Assembly (NCBI RefSeq): GCF_015278125.1
Contig: NZ_JADILO010000011.1
Span: 1-64,000, forward strand
DNA from: Vibrio fluminensis
GTDB lineage: Bacteria; Pseudomonadota; Gammaproteobacteria; Enterobacterales; Vibrionaceae
Reading direction: 5' to 3'
DNA: 64,000 bases
Both the position numbers and the translations under genes were made by a program. The notes beneath the pieces are model-generated. The model worked only from the letters and a program-made list of their open reading frames with translations, had not been told where the DNA came from and searched no databases. Positions 1-9,214 of the stretch are shown here, piece after piece (within the stretch, counting starts at the first letter, position 1; each line of letters starts with the position of its first letter).

Positions 1-200
1 GAATACTGACTTCAAAACTGCTCTTACTCGAAAGTAAGAAGTAATTTTAAAGCTATTATCGTTCCAACAGAACGATAATGAATTGACTGTGCTGATACCG
101 AAGTATCAATTGGTCACTCAGTTCATTGAAATCTAATTTGAAGCCTAAGCTTCTAATTGGATTATCATCAACGAGTGCCCACACAGATTGATAGGTTCTT

Positions 201-213
201 ATTGTTAAAGAGC
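201..213 (-). promoter_or_regulatory. rrn boxA antitermination element
   Basis: The minus strand reads GCTCTTTAACAAT, the canonical boxA bound by NusB/S10 (NusE) to make the elongation complex resistant to Rho. It lies downstream of P2, as expected. Confidence 0.85.
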
Positions 214-253
214 TACTCTTCTTTGTGACTCACATCACTTGGAAGAGGCGGCC

Positions 254-281
254 ATTCTAACGAGATAATTTGTTGTGTCAA
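254..281 (-). promoter_or_regulatory. rRNA operon promoter P2
   Basis: Minus strand -35 TTGACA (276-281), 16 bp spacer and -10 TAGAAT (254-259) lie about 117 bp downstream of P1. This is the usual tandem P1/P2 arrangement of rRNA operons. Confidence 0.75.
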
Positions 282-370
282 ACACTTTTTCAATTTATTT
301 CGTTTTTCTTTTCGACCTCGTCGATTCAGCGCTAAACCCTTATGGAGCCTTGCCTCGTCGACAGGGGTGC

Positions 371-398
371 ATTATAGAGATCGCCATCACATTGGCAA
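371..398 (-). promoter_or_regulatory. rRNA operon promoter P1
   Basis: Minus strand -35 TTGCCA (393-398) and -10 TATAAT (371-376) are separated by 16 bp and followed by a GC-rich start region, as in stringently controlled rrn P1 promoters. The A/T-rich segment just upstream (399-432) would serve as an UP element. Confidence 0.8.
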
Positions 399-505
399 GC
401 GTTATTTTGCAAAAATTACAAAAATAACGCTTACATGCGGTTTTTTCACTCAAAGCTTTATTTATTCAAATTTACCCAAAACAAGCCAACAGCTCATCCA
501 CAAAG

Positions 506-514
506 TTATCCACA
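506..514 (+). promoter_or_regulatory. Consensus DnaA box
   Basis: TTATCCACA is an exact match to the high-affinity DnaA box. A near match (TCATCCACA) begins at 493. The pair lies between the rrn P1 upstream region and the cysH terminator, in non-coding DNA. Binding is inferred from sequence only. Confidence 0.5.
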
Positions 515-534
515 TCTAGTGATTTTTTAAGCAC

Positions 535-563
535 AAAAAAGGCTGCATTACGCAGCCTTTTCT
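535..563 (-). terminator. Rho-independent terminator of cysJIH
   Basis: AAAGGCTGC and GCAGCCTTT arms with a four-base loop are flanked by T-rich sequence on the minus strand. It lies directly after the cysH stop codon. Confidence 0.85.
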
Positions 564-575
564 TTATACGTCGAA

Positions 576-1352
576 CTAAATTCCCGAGCCGTGCTCTTCT
601 CCATCCTCTTCATGGAGACCACATTCACGCTTCAAACCAAAAAATCGAGTGTCTTCCTCTTTCATTCCTGGTTCCCACTTTCTTGTCGTGTGTGTATCAC
701 CGACAGAAAGATAGCCTTCTTCTCTTAAAGGATGATAAGGCAAACCATGTTCCTCTAAGTAATAGTGCACATCTTTATTACTCCAATCGATAACAGGTAA
801 AAACTTAAATACACCATTTTGAATCGAAAGAATCGGTAAGTTCGCTCGTGACTGCGACTGCTCTCGACGTAAACCCGAGAACCACGTACCGACTTCTAGC
901 TCATCTAGAGCGCGACGCATTGGCTCAACTTTATTGAGCTTGTTGTATTTTTCGATACCTTCAACGCCTTGCTCCCACAATTTGCCATGCACCGCTTCTT
1001 GCCATACTGGACTTTGCTGAGCGCGGTACACTTTAAGATTCAGGGCAAGTTGCTGAGTCAGTTGCTCAATAAACTGATAGGTCTCTGGGAACAGATAACC
1101 AGTATCCGTCAATATCACAGGAATATCAGGCTTAACTTGAGTCACGAGATGCAGCATCACAGCCGCCTGAATACCAAAGCTTGAAGAAACCGCAAACTCA
1201 CCCGTGAGATTGTCTACTGCCCAACTCACTCTTTGCAGCGCTGTCATTTGTTCTAGCTCGGCATTGATCATACCCAGTTGCAGAATCTGCTCTGTTTTAG
1301 TCAACGTGAGTAGTTGTTTTAACTCAAGCGGACTAGCAGTTGAATTAAGCAT
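576..1352 (-). CDS. cysH: Phosphoadenylyl-sulfate (PAPS) reductase
   Basis: Cytoplasmic enzyme that reduces PAPS to sulfite and PAP with thioredoxin or glutaredoxin. The 258-residue product has the PP-loop-like SSFGIQ segment near residue 57, the [12 protein letters not shown] motif near 80-92, and the catalytic Cys at about residue 244 in ECGLHEE close to the C-terminus. It lacks the extra Cys pairs of [4Fe-4S] APS reductases, so it is the E. coli PAPS type. A longer reading frame exists to 1466, but the ATG at 1352 gives the family N-terminus and overlaps the cysI stop by 8 bp, which indicates translational coupling. It is last in cysJIH and is followed by a terminator. Confidence 0.95.
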   Translation of the reverse strand: MLNSTASPLELKQLLTLTKTEQILQLGMINAELEQMTALQRVSWAVDNLTGEFAVSSSFGIQAAVMLHLVTQVKPDIPVILTDTGYLFPETYQFIEQLTQQLALNLKVYRAQQSPVWQEAVHGKLWEQGVEGIEKYNKLNKVEPMRRALDELEVGTWFSGLRREQSQSRANLPILSIQNGVFKFLPVIDWSNKDVHYYLEEHGLPYHPLREEGYLSVGDTHTTRKWEPGMKEEDTRFFGLKRECGLHEEDGEEHGSGI

Positions 1353-3069
1353 GCAAATCCCTCTTTGATACGAAGACCTCTTCAATGATTCCGGCACGAA
1401 TTGCGAAATCACCAAAGCACTCTCCTTTATTACGCTCTTTTGCCCAGCGTCCCACCAGCAGATCAATTTCTTCTAGGATCTGTTTATCGGTAATGTTCTC
1501 TTTATACATCTTCGGAATACGCGTACCACCTTTGTTCCCACCTAGATGCAGGTTATAACGACCAGGAGCTTTACCCACTAAGCCAATCTCAGCCAACATC
1601 GCTCGGCCACAACCATTTGGACAACCGGTAACACGTAAGATAATGCTATCTTCTTTTGGTAAACCGTGTTTCTCAAGAATGCCTTCCACATCGGTAACAA
1701 ATTGCGGTAGAAAACGTTCGGCTTCAGCCATCGCTAACGGACAAGTCGGGAATGCCACACACGCCATTGAATCTTTACGTTGCTCACTGACTTCGTCATC
1801 CATCAAACCGTGTGCTCGAGCAATTTTCTCAATCTTAGCTTTATTGGCTTTAGAAACACCCGCGACGATTAAATTTTGGTTGGCTGTCATACGGAAGTCT
1901 CCTTTGTGGATCTTCGCAATCTCGGCCATTCCCGTTTTCAGCGGTTTGCCTGGGAAATCAAGTAAACGACCATTCTCTATAAATAGCGCAAGGTGATGTT
2001 TACCATCGATACCTTCTACCCAGCCGATACGATCACCGCGTTCGGTAAACTCATATGGTCGACTTTCGGCAAACTTAACCTCAGCACGTTTCTCGACTTC
2101 CGCTTTAAACACATCAATCCCCACACGATCGAGCGTATATTTGGTTTTGGCATTTTTACGATTAGAACGGTTACCCCAATCACGCTGAGTCGTCACCACT
2201 GCGGCTGCAACATCTAAGGTTTTCTCTAGAGGGACAAAACCAAAGTCATCAGCGCGGCGTGCATAAGTCGAGGTATCGCCATGGGTCATAGCTAGACCAC
2301 CGCCCACCAGCACGTTAAAACCAACCAGTTTGCCGTTTTCAGCAATGGCAACAAAGTTCAGGTCATTGGCATGCACATCGACATCGTTTTGAGGCGGAAT
2401 AACGACCGTCGTTTTGAATTTACGCGGTAAATAATGTTTACCCAGAATCGGCTCATCATCGTCTGTGGTTTCTACTTTCTCACCATCTAACCAAATCTCG
2501 GCATAAGCTTTGGTTTTTGGCAGTAGATGTTCACTGATTTTTTTCGCCCATTCATACGCTTCTTGGTGAAGCTCAGACTCCACTGGGTTAGTAGTACAAA
2601 GTACGTTACGGTTCACATCACCCGCTGTAGCAATTGAATCGATACCAATACTATTTAGCGTTTGATGCATCAGCTTAATATTTGGCTTTAGGACACCATG
2701 GAACTGAAAGGTCTGTCGCGTGGTTAAACGAATACTGCCATACAGCGAATGTTCACTGGCAAACTTATCGATGGCCAACCACTGCTTTGGCGTAATAATG
2801 CCGCCCGGCATACGTGCACGCAGCATGACATTGTGCAGAGGTTCGAGTTTCTGCTTCGCACGTTCATTACGAATATCACGGTCATCTTGCTGATACATAC
2901 CGTGGAAACGGATCAACTGGAAGTTATCAGCAGTAAAACCACCCGTAATACGGTCTTGCAGATCTTGCTCTATGGTACCGCGAAGAAAATTACTTTCGCG
3001 CTTTAAGCGTTCATTATCAGCATAAGGACCTAATACTTCACCAAGTACTTGTTGTTGTTCTTTGCTCAT
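1345..3069 (-). CDS. cysI: Sulfite reductase (NADPH) hemoprotein beta subunit
   Basis: Siroheme and [4Fe-4S] subunit that reduces sulfite to sulfide with electrons from CysJ, in the cytoplasm. The 574-residue length is typical. The four cluster/siroheme cysteines are visible as CVAFPTC near residues 435-441 and GCPNGC near 480-484. Two ferredoxin-like sulfite reductase half-domains precede them, with the [10 protein letters not shown] segment near 116. Its ATG overlaps the cysJ stop as TAATG and its 3' end overlaps cysH, so the three genes form one tight operon. Siroheme supply fits with the cobA gene at 14987-15868. Confidence 0.97.
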   Translation of the reverse strand: MSKEQQQVLGEVLGPYADNERLKRESNFLRGTIEQDLQDRITGGFTADNFQLIRFHGMYQQDDRDIRNERAKQKLEPLHNVMLRARMPGGIITPKQWLAIDKFASEHSLYGSIRLTTRQTFQFHGVLKPNIKLMHQTLNSIGIDSIATAGDVNRNVLCTTNPVESELHQEAYEWAKKISEHLLPKTKAYAEIWLDGEKVETTDDDEPILGKHYLPRKFKTTVVIPPQNDVDVHANDLNFVAIAENGKLVGFNVLVGGGLAMTHGDTSTYARRADDFGFVPLEKTLDVAAAVVTTQRDWGNRSNRKNAKTKYTLDRVGIDVFKAEVEKRAEVKFAESRPYEFTERGDRIGWVEGIDGKHHLALFIENGRLLDFPGKPLKTGMAEIAKIHKGDFRMTANQNLIVAGVSKANKAKIEKIARAHGLMDDEVSEQRKDSMACVAFPTCPLAMAEAERFLPQFVTDVEGILEKHGLPKEDSIILRVTGCPNGCGRAMLAEIGLVGKAPGRYNLHLGGNKGGTRIPKMYKENITDKQILEEIDLLVGRWAKERNKGECFGDFAIRAGIIEEVFVSKRDLHA

Positions 3070-4937
3070 TAGTACACATCCCTTTGGTAACGTTTTTCCT
3101 TACGCAGATTATTAATAAACTCTTCTGCTTGCTCTTTACTTAGTTTGCCGTGCTCTTGTGCGACTGAAACCAATGCTTCGTGGACATCTTTCGCCATGCG
3201 AGTCGCATCACCACATACATATAGATAAGCCCCCTCTTCAATCCACTGCCATACTTGAGCACCGTTTTCTAGAATGCGATGCTGAACATACACTTTCTCT
3301 TGTTGGTCACGACTAAAGGCAACATCCAGTTGAGTTAGCAATCCTGATTTCAGATATTTCTGCCACTCCACCTGGTAGAGGAAGTCTTGAGTAAAGGTAC
3401 GATCGCCAAAGAATAACCAGTTCTTACCTTCGGCATCACGATTGTCACGCTCCTGAATAAAGCTGCGGAAAGGCGCAATACCAGTACCAGGTCCAATCAT
3501 GATCACTGGCGTATTATCATCTTGAGGAAGTTTGAAGTTATTGTTGTTTTCAATAAACACCTTCACTTCGCCACCCTCTTCTAAACGGTGTGAGAGGTAA
3601 CTGGATGCGCCACCAAAGCGAAGCTCTTCACCGTGTTGATATTCGACCACACCAACGGTTAAATGAACTTCATCTTCCACTTCAGATTGCGCCGAAGCAA
3701 TCGAATAGAGACGAGGTGTCAAACGGCGCAGTAAACCAACCAAGTCTTGCGCACTCAACTTGGTTTTCTTCTCAGCCAACACATCGATAACTTGGGTATT
3801 GCCCGCGTACTCGCGCAGCTTATCTTTATCTTCCACCAACTTTTGCAGCTTTTTGCTGCCCGATAGTTCAGCGAACTTAGCCACCAGCTGTGGGTTGGCA
3901 GCGGTAATTTCATATTTCGCCACCAATGCGCTGTGAATAGAAAGACTGTCTCCGTCGACATCAACACTTTCAACGCCAGAGAGCCCTACTTTGGCTAAAA
4001 TAGCATTGGCAAGTTCAGAACTATTTTGATACCACACGCCCAAAGCATCGCCTGGCTGATAAGTAATACCTGAGCCATCGAGATCAATCTCAATATGGCG
4101 GACATCCTTACCTGAATCTCGCCCGGTAATTTTCTGACTCGTCAGTAACGTTGCGGTATAAGGATTTTGTTTGTTGTATTGCGCATGACCTGAGGCTGCC
4201 TGCCCTACCGGCAGTTGCACAACTTCCGCTTCAGCGCCTGATGAGAGATCATCTTTAACAGTATCGAGCGCTTTAGCACGCCACTCTTTTGCTGGCGCGT
4301 CGTAATCCACATCACAATCAATACGATCAATAAAAGGGGTCGCGCCAAGTTTTGCAAGATAAGCATCAAAATCTTTACCGGTTTGGCAGAAGAACTCATA
4401 ACTAGAATCACCCAAACCAATAACAGCGTACTTTAAGTTATTCAGCTTCGGTGCTTTCTTTGATTGTAAAAATTCATGCAGTTCGATGGCATTATCCGGT
4501 GCTTCCCCTTCACCATTGGTGGAAGCGACGACAATCACGTGAGTTTCTTTGGCTAAGTTTTTACCTTTATAGTCACTAGCATCAAATAGCTCGACAGCGA
4601 TACCTTGCGCTTTCGCTTCATGCTCTAGCTCTTCTGCAACACCTTTGGCGTTACCTGTTTGTGAGGCAAAGATAATGGTTAACTTGCCTGCGGGTTTTGC
4701 AGCCACCACGGCTGCCGCTTGGCTAATTGGCGCTGCGGCGGCAGCGGGTTGATTTTGGGCCAATCCCCAGAAGTAACCACTCACCCACGCCAGTTGCTGA
4801 GAAGACAAACTTGATACCGTTTGCTGTAACTGACCTAATTGCTGATCATTAAGAGGGCTAGCGATTGAAGGTAGTTCTGGTGTATTTGCTTGCGAGAGCT
4901 CTCCATTGGCTGAAGACTCTTTCTTATTTAAAGACAT
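3069..4937 (-). CDS. cysJ: Sulfite reductase (NADPH) flavoprotein alpha subunit
   Basis: FMN/FAD electron carrier from NADPH to CysI. In order it has an N-terminal flavodoxin domain ([15 protein letters not shown] near residues 90-104), a connecting region, an FAD-binding segment RLYSIASAQ near 410, and an NADPH-binding segment [12 protein letters not shown] near 480. It ends in the usual ...RDVY. The ATG at 4937 (622 aa) is preferred because GGGATG and GAG purine tracts precede it; an in-frame ATG at 4958 has no obvious ribosome site. First gene of cysJIH. The AT-rich upstream region 4938-5105 contains ATAA/ATTC-type blocks like those bound by CysB, which is inference. Confidence 0.95.
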   Translation of the reverse strand: MSLNKKESSANGELSQANTPELPSIASPLNDQQLGQLQQTVSSLSSQQLAWVSGYFWGLAQNQPAAAAAPISQAAAVVAAKPAGKLTIIFASQTGNAKGVAEELEHEAKAQGIAVELFDASDYKGKNLAKETHVIVVASTNGEGEAPDNAIELHEFLQSKKAPKLNNLKYAVIGLGDSSYEFFCQTGKDFDAYLAKLGATPFIDRIDCDVDYDAPAKEWRAKALDTVKDDLSSGAEAEVVQLPVGQAASGHAQYNKQNPYTATLLTSQKITGRDSGKDVRHIEIDLDGSGITYQPGDALGVWYQNSSELANAILAKVGLSGVESVDVDGDSLSIHSALVAKYEITAANPQLVAKFAELSGSKKLQKLVEDKDKLREYAGNTQVIDVLAEKKTKLSAQDLVGLLRRLTPRLYSIASAQSEVEDEVHLTVGVVEYQHGEELRFGGASSYLSHRLEEGGEVKVFIENNNNFKLPQDDNTPVIMIGPGTGIAPFRSFIQERDNRDAEGKNWLFFGDRTFTQDFLYQVEWQKYLKSGLLTQLDVAFSRDQQEKVYVQHRILENGAQVWQWIEEGAYLYVCGDATRMAKDVHEALVSVAQEHGKLSKEQAEEFINNLRKEKRYQRDVY

Positions 4938-5105
4938 GGTCTCGACATCCCTGTTCATTGCGTGATGATAGATTAACCACTCTTTTTAATAACAAGAAAG
5001 AATAGAAGTGAATGTTTTATAACTTTTGGAATTAAAGCGAATGGCAAACAACCACAAATTAGCCCTGCGAACGCAGTTCCTATGTAAGAAAAATAAGAGG
5101 AAAAA

Positions 5106-5345
5106 TTAAAGAGGACGCTGATCTTCTATACGTACTTGATTAAAGCCAACAGCCATGGCTGACTTTGAAGCGACATCTAAATTGCCATAGTGACACTCTT
5201 CACCATGTACATCGGTTAATAATAAAAATCCCCCTTCCGCGTGACGAAACTCTACCACCCAAAGCCCTTCTTCTGCTGATGGTTCGATGATGGCTTCAAC
5301 CAGCTGATTGTCTCGATACAACGCGCGCAGCTCATTAATCGTCAT
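5106..5345 (-). CDS. Small conserved hypothetical protein
   Basis: Soluble 79-residue acidic protein with no signal peptide or membrane segment. It starts MTINELRALYRDNQL and has a beta-rich middle (GLWVVEFRHAEGGFLLLTD). I do not recognise a named family. It is cysteine-poor, so a metal or iron-sulfur role is not suggested. It sits alone between cysJIH and an outer membrane gene in the same direction, 168 bp upstream of cysJ, so it could share a transcript with cysJIH, but nothing in the sequence proves this. Confidence 0.7.
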   Translation of the reverse strand: MTINELRALYRDNQLVEAIIEPSAEEGLWVVEFRHAEGGFLLLTDVHGEECHYGNLDVASKSAMAVGFNQVRIEDQRPL

Positions 5346-5442
5346 ATTTGCTTCTCTGCGTAACTGTCCCTGTATCTATAAGCATGGTGCATAACGATAA
5401 AACTGCTAATAAAAAGCCAAACATTATGACGAAAAAGTATAA

Positions 5443-5472
5443 AAAAACGCCACTAACCGAGGTGGCGTTTTA
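5443..5472 (-). terminator. Rho-independent terminator after the outer membrane barrel gene
   Basis: AAAACGCCAC and GTGGCGTTTT arms with a short loop are followed on the minus strand by TTTTTTATAC. It lies downstream of the 5531-6187 gene and upstream of the 79-residue gene. Confidence 0.8.
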
Positions 5473-5530
5473 AAAAAGTAATCACTCACTTCGCTATTAA
5501 TGACTTAATGCCGATAGTTGAGCGGCCAAT

Positions 5531-6187
5531 TTAGAAACGAAACTCTGCGCCAACGAAAAAACCATCGACAAAGATGAGAGACTCAGAGACTTCTGGGGTT
5601 TCATTGGCTAAATCATCAAATTCTAAATCGACAACTCGATAGCCCGCTCTGATTGCCACCGTATCACTGACCTGATATTGCACTCCGGCTAGTACATCTG
5701 CACGCTTAATATCTTTACTATTCCCGAAATCAAACTGACCTATGATGTCAAAATCCGTATTGGGAATAGAAAGCTCTGCGTAGGCATACCAGTTAAAGGT
5801 AAGTTCATTAAAACTGTACGAGGGCTGTGGAGAAATACTGGTGCGATAATGGCTATCGCTGTACTTAGTTAGGCTGACACCAGCATCAAATAGCATGTGC
5901 TCGCGCTCAAGTACGCGATAGTAAAGTGAGAAGTCATATTTATCAAAACCAGCATAATCGGCATCAATGCTGGTATAGCGCAAACTCGCGTATGGCAAAT
6001 AAGGTTGGTCATGTTCGATAGCAACGAACAAATTAGCAGCGGTTGCATGATCTCGTCGTTGTTCATCTATCTTGGTATCACCAAACCATGCATCAGCACC
6101 AACCGTAGTGCGAATAGAACTCGCGAGTGCTGAGCTAGAGAATAACAACGCTGACACTGCTGTTAGCCAATACATCCTTGTGGTCAT
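5531..6187 (-). CDS. TIGR04219-type outer membrane beta-barrel protein
   Basis: Predicted outer membrane protein of 218 residues. An N-terminal signal peptide (about 1-22, ending SSALAS) is followed by alternating amphipathic strands and a C-terminal Phe (GAEFRF), the beta-barrel assembly signal. Length and strand pattern fit the TIGR04219 family of small proteobacterial barrels, whose substrate is unknown. It has its own terminator and is probably monocistronic. A porin or channel function cannot be assigned. Confidence 0.8.
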   Translation of the reverse strand: MTTRMYWLTAVSALLFSSSALASSIRTTVGADAWFGDTKIDEQRRDHATAANLFVAIEHDQPYLPYASLRYTSIDADYAGFDKYDFSLYYRVLEREHMLFDAGVSLTKYSDSHYRTSISPQPSYSFNELTFNWYAYAELSIPNTDFDIIGQFDFGNSKDIKRADVLAGVQYQVSDTVAIRAGYRVVDLEFDDLANETPEVSESLIFVDGFFVGAEFRF

Positions 6188-6245
6188 AGATAGGCTCTCG
6201 GTTTTTATTTGACTCCTTTGAGCCTATCACATTTTGCCAACTTCG

Positions 6246-6455
6246 CTATCGTGAACTACTCACATGGTTTTTGAAAAACCAGATACCTATAGCGATCACT
6301 ATCAACCAAGGGAGGATTTTAAGTACCACTCCTACCATGCCCATTAATACCATCACAGCAATGGCAAAACCTGTTGCTGCAAATACCGTAAGCATAGTGA
6401 CGCCTGTAACCAGTAAGGTCGCGATAAAAACTAAAACAAAGATTAACTCAAACAT
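6246..6455 (-). CDS. pspG: Phage shock protein G, envelope stress inner membrane protein
   Basis: Small inner membrane effector of the Psp response, 69 residues. Two hydrophobic spans are visible (about 3-22 and 30-63). The start MFELIFVLVFIATLLVTGV and the LKILPWL segment match E. coli PspG closely. It lies downstream of dusA in the same direction, as in E. coli (zur/dusA/pspG). A sigma-54 promoter at 6486-6500 and a strong AAGGAGAA ribosome site precede it, so it should be expressed separately from dusA under PspF control. Confidence 0.92.
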   Translation of the reverse strand: MFELIFVLVFIATLLVTGVTMLTVFAATGFAIAVMVLMGMVGVVLKILPWLIVIAIGIWFFKNHVSSSR

Positions 6456-6485
6456 AGTGTTTCTCCTTTCTTTATCCTCTCTATC

Positions 6486-6500
6486 GCAGAAAGTGTGCCA
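6486..6500 (-). promoter_or_regulatory. Sigma-54 promoter of pspG
   Basis: The minus strand reads TGGCACACTTTCTGC: the -24 GG and -12 GC elements have exact spacing relative to the consensus TGGCAC-N5-TTGC, with one mismatch. It lies about 30 bp upstream of the pspG start. PspF-dependent activation is established for pspG in E. coli. Confidence 0.85.
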
Positions 6501-6544
6501 AGTTTACCAAAAATTATAAACGCTTGATTTATTTAAAATAAACA

Positions 6545-6572
6545 AAAAGCGCCCTTCATTGAGGGCGCTTTC
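6545..6572 (-). terminator. Rho-independent terminator of dusA
   Basis: AAAGCGCCCT and AGGGCGCTTT arms with a 5-base loop are followed on the minus strand by TTTTTGTTT. It separates dusA from the sigma-54-controlled pspG. Confidence 0.85.
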
Positions 6573-6614
6573 CATCTAATTTTTGGTATTTTTCACCAGC
6601 TAGGTTGGCAAATT

Positions 6615-7655
6615 TTACACATTCAATTCTTTTGGAATTTTCGCGAGTGCGGCTTCAACCACTTCGATCCCTGAGCCAGGTTTGTGCGCATTCTCACTAA
6701 TGTGACGACGCCATTGACGTGCACCCGGCATGTTTTGGAATAACCCTAGCATATGGCGAGTAATGTGGCCTAAGTAAACACCTTTAGATAGCTGTGCTTC
6801 AATGTATGGGTACATCTCTTGTACTACTTGGGTACGCTTTTTCACCGGCTTATCAAGACCAAAGATTTGCTGGTCCACTTCTGCCAAGATGTATGGGTTT
6901 TGATAAGCCTCACGACCAACCATTACCCCATCTAGATGCTGCAGGTGCTCTTTGGTCTCTTCCAATGTTTTCACCCCACCATTGACTGCGATCTCCAAAT
7001 GAGAGAAGTCTTTTTTCAATTGGTAAGCACGTGGGTAATCCAATGGTGGAATTTCACGGTTCTCTTTCGGGCTTAAACCAGACAGCCACGCTTTACGCGC
7101 GTGAATAGTGAATTGCTCACAGCCGCCTTTCTCAGAAACGATAGAAACGAAGTCAGTCAAAAATTCATAAGAATCTTGATCATCAATGCCAATTCGGGTT
7201 TTAACCGTCACAGGAATATCCACCACTTCTTTCATCGCTGCCACGCACTGAGCCACCAGCATAGGTTCAGCCATCAGGCAGGCGCCAAAACGGCCGTTCT
7301 GTACACGATCAGAAGGACAACCTACATTAAGGTTAATTTCATCATAACCGCGCTCTGCAGCCAACTTGGCACAAGTAGCAAGATCAGCTGCGTTTGAACC
7401 ACCAAGTTGCAGCACTAAAGGATGCTCTTCTTCGTTGTACGCGAGGAAGTCGCCCTTACCATGGATGATCGCACCTGTAGTCACCATTTCTGTGTACAGT
7501 TGCGTCTCACTCGAAAGTAAACGATGAAAGTATCGACAGTGACGATCAGTCCAATCCAACATAGGGGCAATGGAGAAACGAGAGCTTGGGTAAACTAACT
7601 GACTCACTTGATTTTCCTCGCTTTTCTCAACAATGTGGTTGGCATGATTTTGCAT
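6615..7655 (-). CDS. dusA: tRNA-dihydrouridine(20/20a) synthase
   Basis: FMN/NADPH enzyme that reduces U20 and U20a in the tRNA D-loop. The 346-residue protein has the TIM-barrel opening [17 protein letters not shown] (about 29-45), the catalytic Cys in [19 protein letters not shown] (about 113-131), and the FMN-binding VNGGVK and [10 protein letters not shown] segments near 225 and 248. Very close to E. coli DusA. The ATG at 7655 follows a GGGAATA ribosome site. A candidate promoter lies at 7817-7845. It is divergent from zur, with a small membrane gene between them. Confidence 0.96.
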   Translation of the reverse strand: MQNHANHIVEKSEENQVSQLVYPSSRFSIAPMLDWTDRHCRYFHRLLSSETQLYTEMVTTGAIIHGKGDFLAYNEEEHPLVLQLGGSNAADLATCAKLAAERGYDEINLNVGCPSDRVQNGRFGACLMAEPMLVAQCVAAMKEVVDIPVTVKTRIGIDDQDSYEFLTDFVSIVSEKGGCEQFTIHARKAWLSGLSPKENREIPPLDYPRAYQLKKDFSHLEIAVNGGVKTLEETKEHLQHLDGVMVGREAYQNPYILAEVDQQIFGLDKPVKKRTQVVQEMYPYIEAQLSKGVYLGHITRHMLGLFQNMPGARQWRRHISENAHKPGSGIEVVEAALAKIPKELNV

Positions 7656-8005
7656 GATGTATTCCCATTTGCGTCCAATTTAAAGCATTCTTACGTAGTA
7701 TGGGCATGTGTTAGCCCCAAAATGACAGAGTTTAGACTGACAACTTAACACGCCAAAAAAGCCGCCTTATTGCAAACAAGCCTTTCCGAATCGTGGTTTG
7801 ATAAAAAAGAGCGCAGATTCTACATCAAGTTCATTCTGCACCCAAGCCTAGAGGCAAACAATGGCATCATAAGGCCCTAGGAAAGCCAAAAGATTCGCTC
7901 TTTATACTCAAGACAGACGACAAACGCTCATATCAAGAATAATGAGCAATGAGGAAGGAAAAAAACATCAAGTAAAACAGTGACTGACTGTAAACCATAC
8001 GGAGT
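7656..8005. other. Non-coding gap upstream of dusA
   Basis: About 350 bp between dusA and the 85-residue membrane protein gene. Apart from the candidate dusA promoter I see no RNA gene, terminator with a clear T-tract or repeat. AT-rich, with no convincing open frame. Confidence 0.5.
7817..7845 (-). promoter_or_regulatory. Candidate dusA promoter
   Basis: Extended -10 TGTAGAAT (TAGAAT at 7817-7822), 17 bp spacer and weak -35 TTGGGT (7840-7845) on the minus strand. It would give a leader of about 155 nt. Supported by sequence match only. Confidence 0.35.
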
Positions 8006-8263
8006 CTAACGCCTCGTATATTTAAACCAAAACAATATTCTAAGCATCAATTTAGACGCGGCTAGCGCCCCTAGGCCATCAACTGCATTCTCCTTCATTT
8101 CCGAAGTAAACAATTTGTCATTCGCAAATAATGCAGAAAAACCTATCACCAACCAACACAAGTAAAATAGCACGTAAATTAATAGGTCGAATGAAGACAA
8201 AATTATAGCCGGCGCCATAATAGCCACAAAAAACATCCCTATAAAACCAAGTATAAATTCCAT
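8006..8263 (-). CDS. Small membrane protein of unknown function
   Basis: 85 residues, starting at the ATG at 8263, which follows AGGGAG at good spacing. Two hydrophobic spans (about 2-22 and 25-46) form a hairpin, followed by a polar segment and a basic C-terminus (FWFKYTRR). I recognise no family. It is flanked on both sides by several hundred bases without genes and is low in GC compared with dusA and zur, which suggests a recent or lineage-specific gene. It could be spurious, but the ribosome site and coherent membrane topology favour a real gene. Confidence 0.5.
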   Translation of the reverse strand: MEFILGFIGMFFVAIMAPAIILSSFDLLIYVLFYLCWLVIGFSALFANDKLFTSEMKENAVDGLGALAASKLMLRILFWFKYTRR

Positions 8264-8750
8264 CAAAATCTCCCTTTTAGCTTGGTATAAATCGCAATCC
8301 TTGCAATATCAGCCATCAAACTATCGCACGAAATTAGCGCACCTTATACGATAAAATTGTAAATGTTGAATATTCAAGATAGAAAATACGAACAATGTCC
8401 TCAAATTAACAAGCATTACTAACCTGTACCAACAAGTGCAAAAGTAGCCAACTGACAGCGCTATCTTAGTGGATGAGATTTTTACCTCGTATTGTTTTAT
8501 GGCGAGTTGGATCTCGATAATTGCGCTTTACAGCAGTGATGAGACTCTGAAACATTAACCTTCAAGTCACTTGGCTATATCGTTTCTTTAGATATTTTGG
8601 TAAGTTAGATCATTCAATAGTCCGGCTAACTGATTCACCTCGAAGTGCTATTAAAGTCTCGATGGTCTTATCATAATGACGCGAATGATGAACACCGCTC
8701 AAAATTGGGTGGTATATTGTAAATAAGTCCAATCGTTATGGTGAAAAAAT
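8264..8750. other. Non-coding gap upstream of zur
   Basis: Nearly 490 bp with no convincing open frame on either strand. It contains the candidate zur promoter near 8689-8718. I looked for a Zur operator-like dyad near zur and did not find a clear one. No repeat shared with the rest of the window was noticed. Confidence 0.5.
8689..8718 (+). promoter_or_regulatory. Candidate zur promoter
   Basis: Extended -10 TGGTATATT (hexamer 8713-8718) with a weak -35 TGAACA (8689-8694) at 18 bp. It would start transcription about 25 nt before the TTG start codon. Sequence match only. Confidence 0.35.
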
Positions 8751-9197
8751 TTGGACCAAGAGTTACTTAAACAGATCGAAGATATCTGTGCCGCTAGAGG
8801 CGTAAGGTTTACGTCGCAACGTAAACAAGTTTTCAAATTAATTTGTGCTAGCCCGAAGGCATCTAGTGCTTATGAATTACTTGAGCAATTAAAGCTCCAC
8901 GAACCTCAGGCAAAGCCGCCAACTGTCTATCGCGCGCTCGATTTTCTGCTCGAACAAGGTTTTATCCATCGAGTCGAGTCAACAAACAGCTTTATCCAAT
9001 GTTGCTCGTGTAACGCACATAAACATTACTCGCATCTACTAATATGCGACAAATGTAGTAACGTTATTGAACTGCAAGATGATAGTTTGGTAGCCTTACT
9101 GGCTAATAATGCTGAAAAACATGGCTTTAAGATCACAAATCATGTCATCGAGTCACATGGTATTTGCCAGTCATGTTTGTCTGATATTAAAGAATAA
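8751..9197 (+). CDS. zur: Zinc uptake regulator, Fur family
   Basis: Zinc-sensing repressor of high-affinity zinc uptake and zinc-free ribosomal protein paralogues. The 148-residue product has a winged helix (KPPTVYRALDFLLEQGFIHRV near 54-74), then a structural zinc site (CCSCNAHKHYSHLLICDKC near 84-102) and a C-terminal CQSC pair. The start is TTG: no in-frame ATG or GTG exists upstream before a stop at 8742, and GGTGA at 8740-8744 is a suitable ribosome site. An out-of-frame ATG at 8738 opens a 10-codon frame across the start. Synteny zur/dusA/pspG supports Zur over Fur. Confidence 0.93.
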   Translation: MDQELLKQIEDICAARGVRFTSQRKQVFKLICASPKASSAYELLEQLKLHEPQAKPPTVYRALDFLLEQGFIHRVESTNSFIQCCSCNAHKHYSHLLICDKCSNVIELQDDSLVALLANNAEKHGFKITNHVIESHGICQSCLSDIKE

Positions 9198-9214
9198 CGA
9201 TATAGAAGAAATAT

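Larger units (their letters stand above)
1..363 (-). other. 5' leader of an rRNA operon, 16S gene beyond left edge
   Basis: Read on the minus strand this stretch has the organisation of a gammaproteobacterial 16S rRNA leader: two strong promoters, then an antitermination boxA, then a conserved stretch resembling the E. coli rrn leader (CTGTGTGGGCACTCG right after boxA). The 16S gene itself would lie left of position 1. A stem with arms around 57-67 and 75-85 (CGTTCC...GGAACG type) sits in the leader and could belong to RNase III processing. No protein gene is seen here. Confidence 0.85.

Noticed and set aside
1..363. Possible tRNA or small RNA gene at the left edge
   Set aside because: The boxA, twin promoters and conserved leader motif explain it as an rRNA leader; no cloverleaf was found.
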